NCBI GenBank assembly: GCA_951394405.1
Contig: OX596346.1
Coordinates: 186,001 to 250,000 of the forward strand
Origin: Coprinellus micaceus
Taxonomy: Eukaryota; Basidiomycota; Agaricomycetes; Agaricales; Psathyrellaceae
Direction: 5' to 3'
Length of the DNA: 64,000 bases
Part shown: piece by piece, positions 58,729 to 64,000 of the stretch
Position numbering within the stretch: position 1 is the stretch's first letter
Layout: each line of letters begins with the position of its first letter
The notes under the pieces: generated by a model
The model's input: only the letters and a program-made list of their open reading frames with translations
Database searches by the model: none
What the model was told of the DNA's origin: nothing
Made by a program: the position numbers and the translations under genes

Positions 58729-59440
58729 ATCAAGGTGAGGAGATGCGCTGTCCAGAATGGACGGGGCTTATACGCAGATCCCAGGAAGTGCTTCGGCACA
58801 ACCGTGGCTCGACGGATGGCCCCGTGCGCCATATACCACCTGGCACAGGGCCAAGCAAGCCCCAGAAGTTCTCAAGAAACCAGAAGAAGCGGCCGCCCTT
58901 GAGAAAATAGCCGGTAGATCCAGCAGTTTGCGTCCTAATTGAATACCCACAGGTCAGACGCCTACCCACTCGGAGCTCCTGGCATCTGTGTGAGATGAAT
59001 CGCCCGAAAACGCTGGGTCGAAAGGGAATAAGCAGTCAACCGAAGAACAAGAGTCACACAAAATGGGGAAAAGGGAGAAAGAGCGGGCGTCAATCATGGT
59101 CGGTCGGGGGTTCCGGTATTTGGCTCGCGTTGGATTCGCTTGGAACAGAGGACGATGACAAACTTGGGCGATTAAGCGCCCGTGGTTCACTGGCGATCAT
59201 GATTAAACACAAGATTTAGTGTGGAGGCAATAGAGCGATCATGACAGCACGTAAGAGAAGGGGAAGGGAGTAAAGTTGTCCGTAATATGTCATCCAAAAC
59301 ATGAAAGCGCATGAGCAGTCGTAAAAAGGAATGTCAAAGCAAATAACATCATCCACTCGAATGACCAAAATAACGCGAAGCCAGGCAGGAGGTCCAAGAA
59401 AAGAAGGTTCGAGAAGAGGCATAAAACTGACAGGGGAGGA
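58729..59440. other. Intergenic stretch upstream of the GMC gene
   Basis: 712 bases with the GMC promoter and the 3' flank of mucin-like gene C. It holds a near-palindromic TGGGCGATTAAGCGCCC at 59161-59180, a variant of the decamer seen elsewhere. No gene is visible. Confidence 0.4.
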
Positions 59441-61634
59441 TCAATCAGGGCTCAGACGAACCTTACGATCACCAGTCGGGGGGACGTAGGATGATGCACT
59501 CCCATCCTGGAGATCGGGCACGCTCCCGCCATCTTGGTGAACATACACACCCGCTGGAGCCGGCACGTAATTGTTGTCCGCGAACGGGTCCCGGTATTCT
59601 TCTTGAACCACGTCCATCCCGACAGATGGACCACCCCCACCGCGATTGGGCTGATAATGTGAAGCAATCGACGACTCTGGGTACACAGAACCGGTAGACG
59701 CCGCGGATGGCGACCGATAGTGAGTTGGACCTGCAATGTTTGGCGAACCGCTACGAAGATTGCTGGCTGAGGCGTACATCGACGATGCCTCTGTCGCGGC
59801 GGCTGTCGTGCCTCGGCTTGGGGATCGATACGTCACGGCCATGGCGTTTTGAGCGGCACCACCCCCGCCAAAGCCAGTTGAACTCCCCATTCCTCCGTAG
59901 CCAGCCGAGTTACCCGCACCTCCGTAGCCAGTCGAAACTCCGCCGATTGTTGAACCAGTGGCCTGAGCATGAACCTGCGTGTTGCCCTGCGCTTCAGACA
60001 TCAAGGGAGGGAGTCCTGGGTAGCGATCCGGTCGGACAGGTTCTGGTGAAGCGATAGGGACGGGTTCAGGTGGGGCTTGTTGTCGGCGGCGCTGGCGTCT
60101 CAGAACGAAGAAGATAAGGATACCGAGGAGGATTAATCCAGCAGCACCTGTATTGAAGAAATCAGCATATCGAACTTGTATTAAAGGGCGTCATTCATAC
60201 CACCAAGAGCTCCTGCGATAATAGGGACTTTGTTCGACTTTTGCGCGACGGCCAGATTATGTCTGATAACGACAGTACCAGGAGGGAGCACGGTCGTCAC
60301 CGGAATGTACTTCGTCATCGCCTGTCCACGTTCCGTATACCTAAAAGTCGAAAACATTCGCATTGAGCGGATGGAACGCGACAAGGAGGGAAACACGTAC
60401 AAGGATTCTGAGGTATACACAGTCGTGAATGGACGATCGAGCGTCGTCTGAACCCAAGTTTGCCCTTCGATCACAGTCGTCCCGGTGAACGTCGGCGCAG
60501 CAGCAAGGTTTGCATCCTTCGTAAGCTCAGGTGGGCACCAAGTAGTCGTCGGGATCCAAGTGCTCATCACACTCGCAGGCCACGTTTCTTCAGGATAGGT
60601 TGTAATCTGTCGAGTAGTCGTCACTCCTACTGCCACTGGGGTGACTGTGTTGCCCGCCGTGATTGTCGGTGTGTAATCTCCTGGTGTCACAGTTGGGGTG
60701 TTATCTCCAGCGGTAATGGTAGGAGTTCCTCCAGGACTTGAAACAGTATCCGTCGGGGGCGTACCTCCTGGGCTTGACATGGTGACCGTTGGGAGTGTCC
60801 CTCCTGGGCTTGAGATGGTCGGGGGAGTGCCTTCAGGACCCGTGACGGTAGGTGTACCTCCTGGTACAGTGTCAGTCGGGGGCGTTCCTTCGGGGCCAGT
60901 CGGGGTAACAGTCGACAGCGTACCTGCAGGGCTTGTGTCTGTAGGTGGCGTGCCGACAGGACCCGTCACTGTGTCCGTTGGGAGCGTACCCACAGGGCCA
61001 GTATCCGTGGGGGGTGTTACTGTGTTTGTCGGTGGTGTACCTGCTGGTCCAGTAACTGTCGGGGGAGTTCCACCCGGGCCAGTGTCAGTTGGCGGTGGGT
61101 CTTGTACGGCAGTAATTGTGGGAGGAGGCGTACCAACAGGACCGGTGACGGTGGGCGTCGCACCACCACCACCTCCGCCTCCCCCAGTCTGACTGCCCCC
61201 ACCACCAGCGGTCGCCCCTCCCCCACCTCCACCTTCACCACCAGCCGTCACTCCACCTCCTCCGCCAGTTGCTCCTCCACCTCCACCAGTTGCTCCCCCT
61301 CCACCACCGCCGCCTGTTGCGCCGCCCCCTCCACCTTCACCACCCCCGCCAGTGGCACCACCACCCCCACCAACGCCACCTCCTCCAGTCGCCCCTCCAC
61401 CTCCTCCGGTCGCCCCTCCACCTCCTCCAGTCGCCCCTCCACCCCCTCCGCCGCCAGTCTCCCCACCCCCTCCGCCAGCGCCACCACCCGTACCTCCCCC
61501 ACCAGTTCCGCCACCAGTCCCTCCCTCATCCTGACGTTTGTCGAATATCCAATCTGTACGAAATCGAGTCAGTTATTTCAGGTCACTTCACGTGTCGAAC
61601 CGAACGTACCTTCCACTATAGAAAAAGCGCCCAT
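59441..61634 (-). CDS. Mucin-like single-pass membrane protein C
   Basis: Exons 61610-61634, 60401-61553, 60201-60340 and 59441-60147 sum to 2025 nt, giving 674 residues. The micro-exon is 25 nt (MGAFSIVE); the third exon is again 140 nt. DWIFDKRQDEG carries the basic-QD site. The stalk has two repeat zones: an N-terminal glycine array (GGGGGAT units) and then TVTGPxGTPPTDT units. The shared ectodomain end follows: STWIPTTTWCPPEL, PTFTGTTVI, GQTWVQTTLD, TTVYTSESLYTERGQAMTKY, IPVTTVLPPGTVVIRHNLA. The membrane helix is GLILLGILIFFVL, followed by RRQRRRQQ. The tail has YPGLPPLMSEAQGN, DPFADNNYVPAP, GVYVHQDGGSVPDL and ends YVPPTGDRKVRLSPD, so the PPxY of A and B is missing. Confidence 0.9.
60650..61510 (-). 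repeat. Two in-frame coding repeat arrays of gene C
   Basis: About 61250-61510 encodes GGGGGAT-type glycine repeats. About 60650-61150 encodes TVTGPxGTPPTDT-type repeats. Units keep the reading frame. The two arrays differ from each other and from gene B, though all sit at the same place in the protein. Confidence 0.75.
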
Positions 61635-63555
61635 CGTAGCTTAGGACGCAGAACCCAAGAGAAACTCGATGTGAAGGAAAGTAGGAGTGAAGGGAAGAAA
61701 AGGACGAGTTTGGCGAAACTCGTCGTATCACCCCAATTGAGGGCCTTTCCAAAACCGAAGGTTGGCGGTGTGACACTTTGCCTGCAGGGGCACCCCAATG
61801 CCTGGAACGAATTTGGGTGGGCGGCACGAGGCTAGGGTTCATTCTGCTCAAACCCATTCGTTTTTACGAATATCCTGATTGGCCCGAGGCGGACTGGGGA
61901 CTGACCGCACACGAACGAAAGGGCGTGTGGCTGGGCTTGGTTCCCGAAGGCGTAATCGAGGCTATGCGAATTGACGAGCTGGGTGGAATGGGTTAGTTCT
62001 TCGGGTCTTGTCCAAATGAAATCCGCTGATAGGCGTACCTTTGACTCGGGACGCCGTTTCGTTGGCTTTCTCGAGGCCCATGGACACGACTGAGCGCTCG
62101 AATCAACGGCAATAAAGGGAAGACTTGGCTAGATTGTACCTGATCGAGACGATTCTGGTCAGACGATCATGTCCTCTCCACAGATGCGCTTAAATTAAGA
62201 CATCCCAATCCTTTGGGAAAGAAGCGTCTACATGGAGTGACAAACGCAGGGGATTGCGTCCCGCTGGTTGAGAGCAGGGAAAAACACTCGTTCATCGTTC
62301 TATCCCGCCGGGAAGAATGTTGAGTTCCGCCTGTCGCTTCAGCAGTCTGGCGACTCCTCGAGGCCTTCGCTTAGGGTATTGAGGCTCAATTGAGGCTGTC
62401 ATCCGTCCATCCGGTGAACCGATAACGGGAGTGTGTACCCCATCGATGGATTCGAGGCTATACGAAATGAATCCAGGAACACGGGTCAATATGAGCACAA
62501 CAACCAAAGAGGGATGAACGCCGGAATGCACGCACCTCAAGGCCTCATTCCTGGCCCTTCCTCCTTGGCACCCTAAATGGATCCATCCGGCAGACGTCGT
62601 TGCCACACCTCGAGTGCTCTCTTCTTGTTGTGTTCGGTCGACGACGATTCAGACTTCCATTTGCCGCCCAAGTGCAGAGCAGTCTGGGGAGCACTGTGTT
62701 GTGTACAGACCTGAGCTGGGTGAGAACGTATGCGTGTTCTCTGTTGTTTGTGAGGCACGCTTCCCATCTGCGAAGACCTGCTCGTCTTCGTAGCCGTCGT
62801 CGTCGTGGAACGTGTTGAACGCGGGACGCCGGCGATCGGCGTTCGTGGAAACCGAGGTAGGCTTAGTCAGTCAGAGATAAGATAAGATCTCTGCGACCTT
62901 AAGCGCCCAAAGCTGTAGGGCTCGCAGTCACCCCCACGAGCACTTCGCTTGACTAAACTGACCGCTTGACAGGCCACGTTATACAGCTGTCTTGTCAGAG
63001 TCTCTCGAAATGATACTGCTCGAACCCCAGGATAGACCGGTTAGGGAACTAGAGTTTGTCTGATGCTGATCAAAGGCGAATGAGTCTTCTGCAGCTACAT
63101 GCATGTAGAATAAGCGGGATATATACATGGCGTATCATATATGCCGACCGAAAGTCCATTTGAGTCCGTGGAATTTGTAAAGAGCACCGGGGATATGGAG
63201 GATCGTACAACCAGAACACCAGAGGCCGCGGAAAACGAAGAGTACTGTCTGCGATAGAGGGGGACAGGGGTAAGCCATACGGAGGGAAACATATCGAATG
63301 AGAGTAGTCCATCAAATGGAGTCCGAAGTCCGAGAAGAAGAGCTGAAGCAACGAAGAGGATCACGGTCCAACAACGAAATATAAACACACTGGCAGCTAA
63401 ACGAGGGGTCCACAGGAATACCATAGGTTCAAACTGTCTTGAGAGTTCGAGAAACGCGGGAAGGGAAAAAATACGGAAGGCCTATCGAACGAAATCATCC
63501 AGACGTACCAGCACCCACGAACCGACAACAAGTGTCAAAAAGGCACCACAAGCGA
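61635..63555. other. Intergenic stretch between genes C and D
   Basis: 1.9 kb. It holds a double GATA site (GAGATAAGATAAGAT at 62874-62888) and the decamer TAAGCGCCCA at 62900-62909, only 12 bases further on. No gene is visible. Confidence 0.45.
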
Positions 63556-64000
63556 TTACTGCGACGGTGCAGGTACGCGATACCTATCATGGAAGGGATT
63601 CATCCTATCCACGTCCCTGAGCGTCGCAGCACTCGCATGTCCACCTAACATACCTCCCATATATCCCGGATCGCCCCTCATCTCTGACATGGCGATCCGA
63701 GCATCTGGGTAATGTTGAACGCTAGCTCTACCCGCTGCTGGTACGATGACAGCGCGACGTCGCCGGCGCTTAAGGACCAGGAACGTGACCAGGAGGATCA
63801 GTGCGACGACAAAGATACCTGTTCGCGTGGATTAGTTAGAACAGTATTCAGATACTTCCAAGGAATTTTCCGTGAGAGCACATACCACCAAACGCGCCAG
63901 CTACAATGGGAGCTTTGTTCACTTTCTTCTGCACCGCGATAGGCCGATAGACGAGGTCGCCTGGGGGAATGACAGTCGTCACAGGAACGTACTTTGTGAG
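63556..64000 (-). CDS. Mucin-like membrane protein D, cut by window edge
   Basis: The last part of a fourth family member; the stop is at 63556-63558, and the gene runs on past 64000. The upstream exon gives LTKYVPVTTVIPPGDLVYRP, IAVQKKVNKAPIVAGAFG; this matches the shared MTKYIPVTTVIPPGTVVIRH ... VPIIAGALG block but lacks the usual VVIRHNLA. After an intron the membrane helix (GIFVVALILLVTFLVL) precedes KRRRRR. The tail is short: YPDARIAMSEMRG, then NPFHDRYRVPAPSQ, which matches the DPFADxNRVPxP block of the paralogs and then stops. So the VHEDGGS block and any PPxY are missing. The stalk and N-terminus are outside the window. Confidence 0.85.

Noticed and set aside
1..64000. CRISPR array, rRNA or prokaryotic operon signals
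   Set aside because: None seen; introns, TATA boxes and an intron-bearing tRNA show nuclear fungal DNA.

Overview
The window looks like nuclear DNA of a mushroom-forming basidiomycete (Agaricomycetes). Almost every gene I could rebuild is cut by several short GT-AG introns of about 45 to 75 nt. The families are typical of these fungi: F-box/LRR proteins, DUF6533 membrane proteins, an aryl-alcohol-oxidase-like GMC enzyme, a P450, a GH92 mannosidase, zinc-free MDR reductases and a MYND-finger gene. One intron-bearing nuclear tRNA-Lys is present. All gene models below were spliced by hand from the sequence; reading-frame closure and paralog comparison are the main checks.

Layout. 1-6.5 kb is gene-poor, with one unrecognised two-exon gene at 3.4-4.2 kb. 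6.5-10.5 kb holds a protein with an internally duplicated cyclin-like half, an F-box protein and an F-box relic. 11.3-17.9 kb is a tandem pair of type-B carboxylesterase genes; the second is split by a 1.67 kb DNA transposon. 18-31.3 kb carries three MDR reductase genes and a fourth relic, a DUF6533 membrane-protein gene, a small cysteine-rich secreted protein, tRNA-Lys(CTT) and a hairpin repeat. 31.6-41.1 kb has an F-box-like LRR gene, two more DUF6533 genes and the first of a family of mucin-like single-pass membrane proteins. 42.4-51.9 kb has a decayed MYND-finger gene, a Nudix hydrolase, the GH92 gene and a P450 that converges on it. 52.4-64 kb has three more members of the mucin-like family (the last cut by the window edge), with a GMC oxidoreductase between the first two of them.

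The most interesting item is the mucin-like family (37.2-38.9, 52.4-54.8, 59.4-61.6 and 63.6-64.0 kb). Its members share a micro-exon start, a basic-QD site, a juxtamembrane ectodomain, a transmembrane helix, a basic stop-transfer stretch and a cytoplasmic tail motif, and two of them end in a PPxY motif. The long extracellular stalk has a different repeat vocabulary in each member. I do not recognise this family as characterised; its likely role as a wall or surface sensor or anchor is inference.

Other notable points are the recent transposon insertion whose removal restores the esterase reading frame, an over-represented AGCGCCCA octamer confined to non-coding DNA, and a MYND finger in which a zinc-ligand cysteine codon is TGA. 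I see no biosynthetic core gene (PKS, NRPS, terpene synthase), so the P450, GMC, MDR and esterase genes should not be read as a secondary-metabolite cluster.
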